Shown here one piece after another: positions 1 to 5,280 of a DNA stretch of 5,370 nt; the stretch's first letter is position 1; each line of letters begins with the position of its first letter. Under the pieces are notes generated by a model. It saw only the letters and a program-made list of their open reading frames with translations. It was not told the DNA's origin and did not search any database. Where the stretch lies: NCBI GenBank assembly GCA_021820645.1, contig JAKADJ010000199.1:1-5370 (forward strand), read 5' to 3'. The position numbers and the translations under genes are program-made. The DNA comes from Bacillota bacterium (GTDB lineage: Bacteria > Bacillota_E > Sulfobacillia > Sulfobacillales > Sulfobacillaceae).

Positions 1-49
1 CTTGAACCAGGCACACGGCATGATCCGGCAACATATCATAGATATCCAT
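1..49 (-). CDS. 5' end of an unidentified gene (partial, runs off the window)
   Basis: An ATG at 49-47 opens a frame that stays open to the window edge and begins MDIYDMLPDHAVCLVQ. It is preceded by AAAGGAG, a strong ribosome binding site, with about 10 nt of spacing, and a promoter lies further upstream at 117-144. Only 16 residues are visible, too few to assign a family. It follows the helicase gene but has its own promoter, so it may be a separate transcription unit. Confidence 0.6.
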   Translation of the reverse strand, partial: MDIYDMLPDHAVCLVQ

Positions 50-74
50 TCTGCTAAGGCTCCTTTGTCTGGTA

Positions 75-104
75 AAAGGATATCACAAACCGTTGCAATC
101 CTTT
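75..104. promoter_or_regulatory. Inverted repeat in the leader of the downstream gene, possible operator
   Basis: AAAGGAT at 75-81 is the reverse complement of ATCCTTT at 98-104, with 16 nt between them. It sits just after the likely transcription start (about 110) of the promoter at 117-144 and before the ribosome binding site of the gene starting at 49. It could be an operator or a weak leader hairpin. A TTGCAA (93-98) overlaps its right arm. A 7-bp dyad can arise by chance. Confidence 0.25.
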
Positions 105-116
105 GCTACCATTTGT

Positions 117-144
117 AGTATACCAAGCTACGGGGGGTTTGCAA
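117..144 (-). promoter_or_regulatory. Sigma-A/sigma-70-type promoter for the gene starting at 49
   Basis: On the minus strand TTGCAA (144-139) is followed, after 16 bp, by TATACT (122-117), close to the -35 TTGACA and -10 TATAAT consensus. The expected start is near 110, giving a leader of about 60 nt before the ATG at 49. The spacer holds a run of six C. The site lies just past the helicase stop codon, where I see no hairpin, so read-through from the helicase is also possible. Confidence 0.6.
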
Positions 145-169
145 ATATTTAGCAGGGATTTTTTCTTTG

Positions 170-1807
170 CTATACGAACTGTTTAGGGTGCAGCAAAAGG
201 TCCATAATCGCTTGCTTTTCGCGCAAATTCGTGCGCATAATCTTTTCTTCGACCGTATGCTCCGCAAGTAAATAATAGATATTCACTGTCCCGGTTTGTC
301 CGATGCGGTGAATGCGATCCTCCATTTGGTTCAGGTAGGCGGGGGACCAAGGCAAATCAAAACATACCAGGGTTTGGGCAGCGGTGAGGGTGATAGCCTC
401 TTGTCCGGCGGCTGTGGTCAGAAAGACACGGATGGCGGGATCCGTCTGAAATTGCTGTTCCGCCATGGTACGGGCCTTTCCCGTAATCTGTCCATGGATC
501 CCCGTCACGCCATACGCCTGAAGTTTGTTGGCCAACCATTGCCACTGTCCTCGGAACTGGGTAAAAATCACGATTTTCTGGCCGGCTTCCAGGAGGGGGA
601 GAAATTGGTCCGCGAACACTTCCCATTTGGCATGGGTGGTTACTGCAGCGGCGGGATCCACCACATGCGGCCCCGCACACACCTGTTTGAGGCGTAGCAG
701 TTGCTCTAATACATTTTGTACCGCTTGCGGATGATCCTGGACCCAGACCAACCATTCATCCCGTACTTGCCGATAGGCTTCCGCCTGCTGGCCATGCAAT
801 GGTACCCAGAGGGGGGTTCGGATTTTCTCGGGGAGATCCAAGACCTCCGTTTTCATGCGCCGGATCATAATCCATCCCAAAGCCCGTTGAATGTGGGCTT
901 CCCCTTCGCGACTCGCTCGCCAGCCGACCGGGGTCATGGTGCCGAATCCGGTTTTAAATTGTTCCGGCGTCCAGGGGAGCAAGCGCGACCAGTACAAGGG
1001 GAACCAGGCATCTTCCGAGGTATTAATGATCGGGGTTCCGCTCAGCATGATCCCATAGGTGGGCCGGAGGCGGAGGACGGCCAATGTGCGTTGGGCTTCG
1101 GGGTTCTTGCATTGATGGACTTCATCCAAAATGACGGTGTGCCAAGGGAAGGGGAGGGCCCCGCCGGGATCAATGATGCGGGGAGGCAACTTCCCTCGTT
1201 TTTGGACAAGGGCCTTGCCTGTCACAAAGCGGAAGGAGGGGTGAGCCACGTCTCCGCGCAAGGTCCCATAGGTGGTGATGATCCATTGGCTCGGAGGGGA
1301 ATACGTATCTTTTTGCCGCCGATACACGCTCACCGTGGCACCGGGATCATTCTTCTCGATCTCCCGGATCCACACGCCTACCCCGGATCGGGTGGTGACT
1401 ACCAGCACCGGCCCCCCATCCCCTCGGTTGCGCCGAATGCGGACGGCATCAATACTCTGCTTGGTCTTTCCAAGCCCCATATCATCCGCCAACAAGGCGA
1501 AGCGGTGGGTGAGCAACCATTGGACGCCAATCGCTTGATGGGGGAAGGGGGGGAGGGCAAATTCGGCGGGATCGGCGGGATCGGGGAGGGGAGGGAGCCA
1601 GGGTTCAGCCCATTCCCGGTAAGGCGTCCAATGCAACCAGAATCGGGATTGCGCCGGGGCCCAGACCCAATGATCCTCCGCATGTGTCCGGGAGGGGATC
1701 CATTCTGGGTGGATATAGGCATCGTAAGGGGGAGGCATCCAGATCCAGGCTCCATCCTCCTGGATTTTGAGGTAGTCGGTCCCGTTAATTGCATTAGCGG
1801 GGGTCAT
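170..1807 (-). CDS. SNF2-family DEAD/H-box helicase
   Basis: A 545-aa SF2 ATPase/translocase of the SNF2 type, probably acting on duplex DNA or protein-DNA complexes during replication or repair of the element. Visible motifs: a start of core around PHQAIGVQWLL (89-99); motif I DMGLGKT (109-115, Lys114 for ATP binding); motif II DEVH (228-231); motif III SGTP (256-259); motif IV KIVIFTQF (411-418); motif V near TTAAGQEAITLTAA (464-477); motif VI QMEDRIHRIGQ (494-504), with the arginine-finger candidates Arg498 and Arg501. All core motifs look intact. Residues 1-85 are an extra, Trp-rich N-terminal region (nine Trp between 21 and 70) joined to the core by a DPADPA linker. The ATG at 1807 has GGAG 7 nt upstream and overlaps the preceding gene by 14 bp, suggesting coupled translation. 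Similar stand-alone SNF2 helicases are common in phages. The natural substrate is not shown by the sequence. Confidence 0.95.
   Translation of the reverse strand: MTPANAINGTDYLKIQEDGAWIWMPPPYDAYIHPEWIPSRTHAEDHWVWAPAQSRFWLHWTPYREWAEPWLPPLPDPADPAEFALPPFPHQAIGVQWLLTHRFALLADDMGLGKTKQSIDAVRIRRNRGDGGPVLVVTTRSGVGVWIREIEKNDPGATVSVYRRQKDTYSPPSQWIITTYGTLRGDVAHPSFRFVTGKALVQKRGKLPPRIIDPGGALPFPWHTVILDEVHQCKNPEAQRTLAVLRLRPTYGIMLSGTPIINTSEDAWFPLYWSRLLPWTPEQFKTGFGTMTPVGWRASREGEAHIQRALGWIMIRRMKTEVLDLPEKIRTPLWVPLHGQQAEAYRQVRDEWLVWVQDHPQAVQNVLEQLLRLKQVCAGPHVVDPAAAVTTHAKWEVFADQFLPLLEAGQKIVIFTQFRGQWQWLANKLQAYGVTGIHGQITGKARTMAEQQFQTDPAIRVFLTTAAGQEAITLTAAQTLVCFDLPWSPAYLNQMEDRIHRIGQTGTVNIYYLLAEHTVEEKIMRTNLREKQAIMDLLLHPKQFV
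1565..1582. repeat. Perfect head-to-tail duplication of the 9-bp iterated motif inside the helicase gene
   Basis: GGCGGGATC occurs twice with no gap. Each copy adds one Asp-Pro-Ala on the coding strand, giving DPADPA at helicase residues 76-81, exactly between the Trp-rich N-terminal region and the helicase core. It is the only tandem copy in the window, and it looks like a 9-bp, in-frame duplication. Confidence 0.9.
1577..1595 (+). other. Possible G-quadruplex on the template strand of the helicase gene
   Basis: Four runs of three or more G are separated by 3, 1 and 1 bases (GGG ATC GGGG A GGGG A GGG), which meets the usual G4 pattern. More G runs lie just to the left (1540-1557). The G-rich strand is the transcription template. 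The run of Pro codons in PPLPDPADP on the coding strand accounts for part of the G richness, so this may be a by-product of the protein sequence. Confidence 0.4.
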
Positions 1808-2090
1808 TGGGATGCTCCAAGGCTTGGGGGCGGGTAGGGAGGTATAATTGATCCCGCGTGACGGCCTCCAGGCCCCGGGATCGCTGATGGAGACGCTTCA
1901 CCAGGGCATTATACTGATGCGTGGATCGGCACCAGCTCGCGATCTGCGTGCCTCGGTACCCATGGAGATGGGCTTCGATAATCCACGCCTCTTCTTGCGT
2001 GCATTCGAAGCGGCCATCTTGGTAGGCCTCCCAACATAAGAGCCAGTCCGGGCCGAGTTGTTGCGAGTTATTCCGGGGTTCGGGCAGCAT
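1794..2090 (-). CDS. Hypothetical protein, 98 aa, possible helix-turn-helix
   Basis: I do not recognise this family. The segment WIIEAHLHGYRGTQIASW (36-53) followed by CRSTHQYNALVKRL looks like the spacing of a helix-turn-helix, with a glycine in the first turn and 'QIASW' in the position of the classical 'eIA' of a second helix. This is pattern reading only. There are two cysteines before residue 35 (Cys19, Cys30) and one at 54, not arranged as a zinc site. The start ATG at 2090 has AAGGAG 10 nt upstream. The gene overlaps its upstream neighbour by 23 bp and the helicase start by 14 bp, so it is probably translated with both. A DNA-binding partner or regulator of the helicase unit is possible but unproven. 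Confidence 0.75.
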   Translation of the reverse strand: MLPEPRNNSQQLGPDWLLCWEAYQDGRFECTQEEAWIIEAHLHGYRGTQIASWCRSTHQYNALVKRLHQRSRGLEAVTRDQLYLPTRPQALEHPNDPR

Positions 2091-2478
2091 GATCTTTCAT
2101 CTCCTTGCGCTTGCGGCGTTTTAATAGCCTCAGATACTCTTGTCGCCTCGACCGGGTATAATCCGGGCCCGGCGGCTGCGGGAGGAAGCCTGGGAGCAAG
2201 AGGCGTGGGGGGGTGGCGGGATCCACCATTTCCAGGGATCCCACCAAGGTCCGGTAGGCAATGGATTCCAAATAGTACTGGATTTGGTTCACGTGAATGA
2301 CATCCTTCCCCACGGCTTTGGCTACGTAACTAGGCCGTGGATCTACCGCCATGGCCTCCAGGATGGCCCCGGTTAAGGGGCCTAGGAAGTCTCGGTAGGG
2401 CATGAGAATCTCCACAATTTTAGTGAGATCTCGGCTATATTGGTTCCAGGGTGGAACGCCGGGATCAATCTGCAACAT
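2068..2478 (-). CDS. Hypothetical protein, 136 aa, with basic C-terminal tail
   Basis: Family not recognised. I chose the ATG at 2478 because AGAGGA lies 10 nt upstream; a GTG at 2523 in the same frame would add 15 residues but has no good ribosome binding site and would overlap the preceding gene by 59 bp instead of 14. Residues 14-45 look helical. A segment PSYVAKAVGKDVIHVNQIQY (49-68) could be a helix-turn-helix. A proline-rich stretch (89-105, with one motif-coded DPA) leads into a strongly basic tail rich in Arg and Lys (109-127), consistent with nucleic-acid binding. It overlaps both neighbours (14 and 23 bp) in the four-gene unit that ends with the helicase. Confidence 0.75.
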   Translation of the reverse strand: MLQIDPGVPPWNQYSRDLTKIVEILMPYRDFLGPLTGAILEAMAVDPRPSYVAKAVGKDVIHVNQIQYYLESIAYRTLVGSLEMVDPATPPRLLLPGFLPQPPGPDYTRSRRQEYLRLLKRRKRKEMKDHAARTPE

Positions 2479-2809
2479 CGGCCATCGTTCCTCTAGGAGG
2501 GTATGCGAGATCCAACTCTCCACTTTCCCAAGCCTGGAGAAAGGCTTGGACGGGGATGGGTAAATCGATCTCTAAGACACTTGCCGTACCCTCTCGCAGG
2601 ATATAGGCTTGTTCAAAGCCTACCTTCCACGTATATCCTTCCGGGAGAGGGGCATAGCGTGTGAGCCACTCTCCAATAGGGCACCAGGTACCTGTATTAG
2701 GGATCCCGTCGATCTGCGCGGCTTGGAGGTGATCCCGCACCATGTTTGGGGTGTTACCCAGGGCATGGAGCAGAGTTGTGGCTTGTAGTCTTACGGATTC
2801 TACGATCAT
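2465..2809 (-). CDS. Hypothetical protein, 114 aa, with TWCPIGEWL motif
   Basis: First gene of the four-gene unit that ends with the helicase. The ATG at 2809 is preceded by AAGGGGG with 6 nt of spacing, just after the hairpin at 2831-2866. Visible: an N-terminal helical part with a possible recognition-like stretch (PNMVRDHLQAAQIDGIPNTG, 21-40), then TWCPIGEWLTRY (41-52) with its single Cys-Pro, a WKVGF strand (61-65) and a closing LPIPVQAFLQAWESGELDL (83-101). From memory this order (short helix, G..., CP[IV]..YL, strand, LP..V..F...FD.G) recalls a small uncharacterised family in actinobacteria, but I cannot confirm that. No function can be given. Confidence 0.75.
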   Translation of the reverse strand: MIVESVRLQATTLLHALGNTPNMVRDHLQAAQIDGIPNTGTWCPIGEWLTRYAPLPEGYTWKVGFEQAYILREGTASVLEIDLPIPVQAFLQAWESGELDLAYPPRGTMADVAD

Positions 2810-2830
2810 GGTAATCCCCCTTGGGTGTGT

Positions 2831-2866
2831 GGGATCCCGCCGAATTTCAATTTCCGGCGGGATCCC
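2831..2866. repeat. 36-nt intergenic hairpin made of two facing motif copies
   Basis: GGGATCCCGCCG (2831-2842) and CGGCGGGATCCC (2855-2866) form a perfect 12-bp stem around an AT-rich 12-nt loop. It starts 13 nt after the clamp stop codon and ends 8 nt before the ribosome binding site of the next gene. Read with the genes (minus strand) no T tract follows (ACACACCC), so it is not a standard intrinsic terminator in that direction. On the plus strand TTCTTTGTTT follows, so it could stop antisense transcripts. Confidence 0.85.
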
Positions 2867-2879
2867 TTCTTTGTTTAGT

Positions 2880-3887
2880 CTATACTAGTTCTCGTAGCCC
2901 CAAGATGAGGGCCTTGCATTCCCCGCTACGCCAACGAGTAGCTTTGTTCTCACTTAGATCAATCGTAATCTCGCCTTTTATCGGCAGGTTTTTCACAAAG
3001 GCGCTGATTAATGTGCTGTTCACCGCTAATGAAAAATCCGCCTCCACGAGGGGAGAGATATGGGCGGGGATGTTTCCCGTTTGCACTTCGCCCGTCGTGA
3101 GATTCACGCCAGGGATCTTGGCATCCTTGGACAAGGTTACCGCCATTTTCACCCAATCGGCCACGGTCTTGTACTCTAGCGTGGTGCTGGCATCCCATTC
3201 CGTCCGCATCGCGGTTTCGGTGTTGCCACTGAGATCGGGGTATTGGGCATCGATCAATTGGCCCGTTACTTGTTTGTTACCCAATTCCCACTTAAAATGA
3301 CGGGGGTAGCACGTGATCGTCCCATCGCCCAGGGGGACCGGCGGGATCACCGCCAGTGCGGCCCCTGGTGCAATGTACCCTGGTGTGAGGGCAAGCGCTG
3401 AACCCGTACAGGCTTCCCATCCATTTTCTAACATCGCTATGCCCGCCAACGATGGCCGATGAATCTCGTTCACCGTATGGGCTTTGAGCCACTTCCACAT
3501 TTTTTCCGTCATAGGGCGACTCTCGCTGATGGGCTCGCCCAGATCCCATACGGGCAGATCAAAGCCTTCGATGCGGGGTAATGGCAAGTGATTCACGCGG
3601 ATCCCGCCCGCTTCTTCTTCGATACTTAGTTTAGGCCCATACAACAGCGGGATCACTTCCAACAAGTCATACAAGCCATTCGGGATCCCTGATGGGTAGT
3701 CCAGGTGATAACTGGCCTCGATATGATCAGTATAACTATAGAGGCTCAGGGCGGTCTCCGTCACCCGGATTTTGTTCGCGGCCTCTAAGTATTGCTTGCC
3801 CGGCGAACGAAAGGTTTTTAGCCATTTGAGAGCTTTTTCCAGTTCCAGGGCAGAGAGAGGGGAAGTTGTGGCGAAGACAGTAGCCAT
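2880..3887 (-). CDS. Divergent DNA polymerase III beta subunit (sliding clamp)-like protein
   Basis: A 335-aa protein with the pattern of the three repeated clamp domains; bacterial DnaN is usually 360-380 aa. Domain 1: IRVTETALSLYSYTDHIEAS (40-59) matches the DnaN strand pair ending in 'atDle.s', followed by a helix and GLYDLLEVIPLLYG (71-84) and LSIEEEAGGIRVN (87-99). Domain 2: NEIHRPSLAGIAMLENGWEA (140-159) matches 'rpvLtGvl.e..dg.l', and VTGQLIDAQYPDLSG (207-221) matches 'ltsrLieGqFPdy'. Domain 3: AVNSTLISAFVKNLPIKGEITIDLS (288-312) matches the 'n..yl.dalk...gevel.l' helix and strand. In a replisome the clamp tethers polymerase and repair enzymes. The start ATG at 3887 has AAGGAGG with about 9 nt spacing. 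It stands between two motif hairpins, so it may be expressed as its own segment. No clamp loader or polymerase is in the window. The assignment rests on pattern recall, not an alignment. Confidence 0.72.
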   Translation of the reverse strand: MATVFATTSPLSALELEKALKWLKTFRSPGKQYLEAANKIRVTETALSLYSYTDHIEASYHLDYPSGIPNGLYDLLEVIPLLYGPKLSIEEEAGGIRVNHLPLPRIEGFDLPVWDLGEPISESRPMTEKMWKWLKAHTVNEIHRPSLAGIAMLENGWEACTGSALALTPGYIAPGAALAVIPPVPLGDGTITCYPRHFKWELGNKQVTGQLIDAQYPDLSGNTETAMRTEWDASTTLEYKTVADWVKMAVTLSKDAKIPGVNLTTGEVQTGNIPAHISPLVEADFSLAVNSTLISAFVKNLPIKGEITIDLSENKATRWRSGECKALILGLRELV

Positions 3888-3926
3888 AGGTGATGGCCTC
3901 CTTTTTAGTGTGAGGGGGTTTGGTGG

Positions 3927-3960
3927 GGGATCCCGCCGGAAATTTTTTTGGCGGGATCCC
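3927..3960. repeat. 34-nt intergenic hairpin made of two facing motif copies
   Basis: GGGATCCCGCC (3927-3937) pairs perfectly with GGCGGGATCCC (3950-3960); the 12-nt core holds seven T in a row on the plus strand. It begins 5 nt after the stop codon of the 118-aa gene and lies about 22 nt before the clamp ribosome binding site. No T tract follows on the minus strand (CCCACC), so termination is unlikely; RNA processing, mRNA stabilisation or protein binding to the DNA are alternatives. Confidence 0.85.
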
Positions 3961-3965
3961 AGCAG

Positions 3966-4322
3966 TTAGGAATGGGTAACTTCTTTTTGGCGGGATAGGC
4001 GTTTCGCTTCGACTTCCACCTCGATAAGGGCTTCGGTTTTCCGGGCATAGGTGATACATGCCTCAGCATTTCTGCGTACCGGGGCCTCGGGCGGGATCCC
4101 TAGGCGGTCCATTCGTTGAAGTACCTTCGTGGCTAACGTATCCACCGACCCATACGGAGCTGTGACATGATACATAGATCCATCCCAGACAAAGTTGATA
4201 CGCCATCGCTCCTCGTCCGTCCATTTTCCCCATTCATTGTGCGCCCGATCTGAGGCAAGGCTGGCTTGCTTTTCGGGTTTGGCGGCGAACCAAATGCCTG
4301 CAGAAGTCCAGGTTTTACTCAT
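3966..4322 (-). CDS. Hypothetical protein, 118 aa
   Basis: Family not recognised. The ATG at 4322 has a perfect AAGGAGG with 8 nt of spacing. Residues 1-60 are rich in Trp (five: 5, 11, 31, 34 and 40, plus 46) and look like short strands (WRINFVWDGSMYHVTAPYGS, 40-59). The rest looks helical, with VDTLATKVLQRMDRLGIPPE (60-79) and a charged Glu/Lys/Arg-rich C-terminal helix (93-113) that may form a coiled coil. IPPE is encoded by an iterated-motif copy (4090-4100) read in a different frame from the DPA copies elsewhere. Flanked by a hairpin on each side, it stands alone between the upstream small genes and the clamp. Confidence 0.75.
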   Translation of the reverse strand: MSKTWTSAGIWFAAKPEKQASLASDRAHNEWGKWTDEERWRINFVWDGSMYHVTAPYGSVDTLATKVLQRMDRLGIPPEAPVRRNAEACITYARKTEALIEVEVEAKRLSRQKEVTHS

Positions 4323-4345
4323 CGGTGATGCCTCCTTAGTTTACG

Positions 4346-4379
4346 GGGATCCCACATGGCAAAAAATTGGCGGGATCCC
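4346..4379. repeat. 34-nt intergenic hairpin with one decayed arm
   Basis: The right arm GGCGGGATCCC (4369-4379) is intact. The left arm keeps GGGATCCC (4346-4353), but the next bases are ACA instead of the expected GCC, so only 8 bp pair, around an 18-nt loop. The total length matches the 34-nt form at 3927-3960. It begins 10 nt after the stop codon of the 79-aa gene and ends 8 nt before the AAGGAGG of the next gene. No T tract on the coding strand. Confidence 0.75.
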
Positions 4380-4389
4380 TCGGGGTTCC

Positions 4390-4629
4390 TTACCCTAATT
4401 TCCGGTAGCGGGCAAGGGGATGGGTGGGATTGCGGTCATTCGTGATCCAGTACTCAAACTCGGCGGCATAAATCCCGCCGGTCCAGTAGGTAGAAGCCTT
4501 GTGGTAAATCCATCCCCAAAAATAGAGTTCCTCCGCATCCTGGGTCACGCGAAGCGGGCGATGGAAATCCTGGTAAGCCCGTGTCACCAGAGCCTTTTTT
4601 TCGCGGGATCCCGCAACACTAGTCGCCAT
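4390..4629 (-). CDS. Hypothetical protein, 79 aa, rich in aromatic residues
   Basis: Family not recognised. The ATG at 4629 has AAAGGGGA with 8 nt of spacing and follows the stop of the previous gene by 28 nt, so the two are probably cotranscribed. The middle (LYFWGWIYHKASTYWTGGIY, 35-54, then EFEYWITNDRNP) is dense in Trp, Tyr and Phe and looks like a small soluble domain with strands; it is too polar and too short for a membrane segment. It contains a 12-bp palindrome form of the iterated motif near its start (4603-4614). Confidence 0.75.
   Translation of the reverse strand: MATSVAGSREKKALVTRAYQDFHRPLRVTQDAEELYFWGWIYHKASTYWTGGIYAAEFEYWITNDRNPTHPLARYRKLG
4603..4614. repeat. Perfect 12-bp palindrome GCGGGATCCCGC inside a gene
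   Basis: The sequence equals its own reverse complement. It combines the cores of the two motif orientations around one central GGATCC, so it is a palindromic relative of GGCGGGATCCC. It encodes part of AGSRE near the N terminus of the 79-aa protein. Confidence 0.8.
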
Positions 4630-4657
4630 TCAACATATCCCCTTTCAAGTAGGTCCA

Positions 4658-4939
4658 TCAAAACGATAGCAATAAGACATCCCGGTAGGGAGCCAGTGCC
4701 TGGAGGTACTCGGTATCCAGGAGATCCAGCTGATCGCGGAGCGCGTCCAAATCGTCATAGCAACCGTTAATGCGGGAAAAATACGCGGCGGGATCCTGGA
4801 TCTTTTCGGAGGCTTCCACCATCCGATCCCGCCGGGCCTCCACTTTGGCATAGAGGCTTAGTAAGCGGTCTCGTTGGCGTTCGTATGTTTCCGTGGTCAT
4901 CGGGGGTACGCCTTCCCGCGTGTAAATGGTCATGGTCAT
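4658..4939 (-). CDS. Hypothetical coiled-coil protein, 93 aa (or 80 aa from a later start)
   Basis: Family not recognised. Two starts are credible. ATG at 4939 overlaps the preceding stop codon as ATGA, the usual sign of translational coupling, but has no clear ribosome binding site. ATG at 4900 (MTTETYERQR...) has GGGAAGG 10 nt upstream and would give 80 aa. From residue 14 the protein is almost all helix, with heptad-like spacing of Leu/Val/Ile among Glu, Asp, Arg and Lys (YERQRDRLLSLYAKVEARRD, then YDDLDALRDQLDLLDTEYLQ), so a coiled coil or helical hairpin is likely. Two motif copies fall inside (4787 and 4825), read as DPA and RRD. Confidence 0.7.
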   Translation of the reverse strand: MTMTIYTREGVPPMTTETYERQRDRLLSLYAKVEARRDRMVEASEKIQDPAAYFSRINGCYDDLDALRDQLDLLDTEYLQALAPYRDVLLLSF

Positions 4940-5184
4940 CGGCTTGTCTCGGTGTTCTGCAGGGCGGCAGCGGGGGCGGGATCCGTATTCCACCACACCC
5001 GGACCCGTTCCCCATCCGTCCAGGACCAATGGGGTGGGGTGTGCTTCCGGCCCCGGCCGTGGGCTGGGATAAAGGCGAGCGTTCCCCCATGACGCAAGGC
5101 ATAGCGGGCCGCTGCGACGGAAGCATTTCCTGGCTCCTGCCAGGAGAGGCTTGGACGGTGCTTGTAAATGACGCGAATTGTCAT
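4936..5184 (-). CDS. Hypothetical protein, 82 aa, first gene after the promoter
   Basis: Family not recognised. The frame is open up to an ATG at 5241, but that codon lies inside the -10 box of the promoter at 5240-5269, so it would not be in the transcript. I chose ATG at 5184 (MTIRVIYKHRP...), which follows AAAGGGATGTGAT, a long near-match to the 16S rRNA 3' end complement. The protein is basic in its first half, and has PPHWSWTDGERVRVWWNTDP (50-69), likely strands. The DPA near its end comes from an iterated-motif copy (4975). It overlaps the next gene by ATGA. Confidence 0.68.
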   Translation of the reverse strand: MTIRVIYKHRPSLSWQEPGNASVAAARYALRHGGTLAFIPAHGRGRKHTPPHWSWTDGERVRVWWNTDPAPAAALQNTETSR

Positions 5185-5239
5185 CGTTATCACATCCCTT
5201 TTGGGTAACTCGTTGGTGTAATGGCTTGGTTGTACGTTC

Positions 5240-5269
5240 ATTGTATCATGGAATTGCAGGGAATTGCAA
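5240..5269 (-). promoter_or_regulatory. Promoter with 10-bp direct repeat, driving the small-gene/clamp/helicase series
   Basis: On the minus strand TTGCAA (5269-5264) and TACAAT (5245-5240) are separated by 18 bp; the start should be near 5233, leaving a leader of about 49 nt. The spacer holds a direct repeat: on the plus strand GGAATTGCAG (5250-5259) is followed at once by GGAATTGCAA (5260-5269), 9 of 10 identical. Two sites one helical turn apart, overlapping the -35 box and spacer, could bind a repressor or activator. The first hairpin terminator lies immediately upstream, so this is probably the start of a new transcription unit. Confidence 0.6.
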
Positions 5270-5280
5270 GGGTTTGGAAT

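Noticed and set aside
716..1837. Long plus-strand open frame of 373 codons opposite the helicase
   Set aside because: It begins with TTG and has no ribosome binding site, runs antisense to a gene with intact SNF2 motifs, and its Gly/Pro-rich product looks like a shadow of GC-rich codons.
2479..2523. GTG start at 2523 for the 136-aa gene
   Set aside because: It lacks a good ribosome binding site and increases overlap with the previous gene to 59 bp; ATG 2478 has AGAGGA at suitable spacing.
2821..3300. Plus-strand open frame of 159 codons opposite the clamp
   Set aside because: It starts inside the hairpin region without a ribosome binding site and is antisense to the clamp gene, whose frame, start and family pattern are well supported.
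2831..4379. Hairpins at 2831, 3927 and 4346 as ordinary intrinsic terminators
   Set aside because: None is followed by a T tract on the minus strand, where all genes lie; only the hairpin at 5286 is.
5185..5241. Start of the first small gene at ATG 5241, adding 19 residues
   Set aside because: That ATG overlaps the -10 box and lies upstream of the expected transcription start, while ATG 5184 has a good ribosome binding site.
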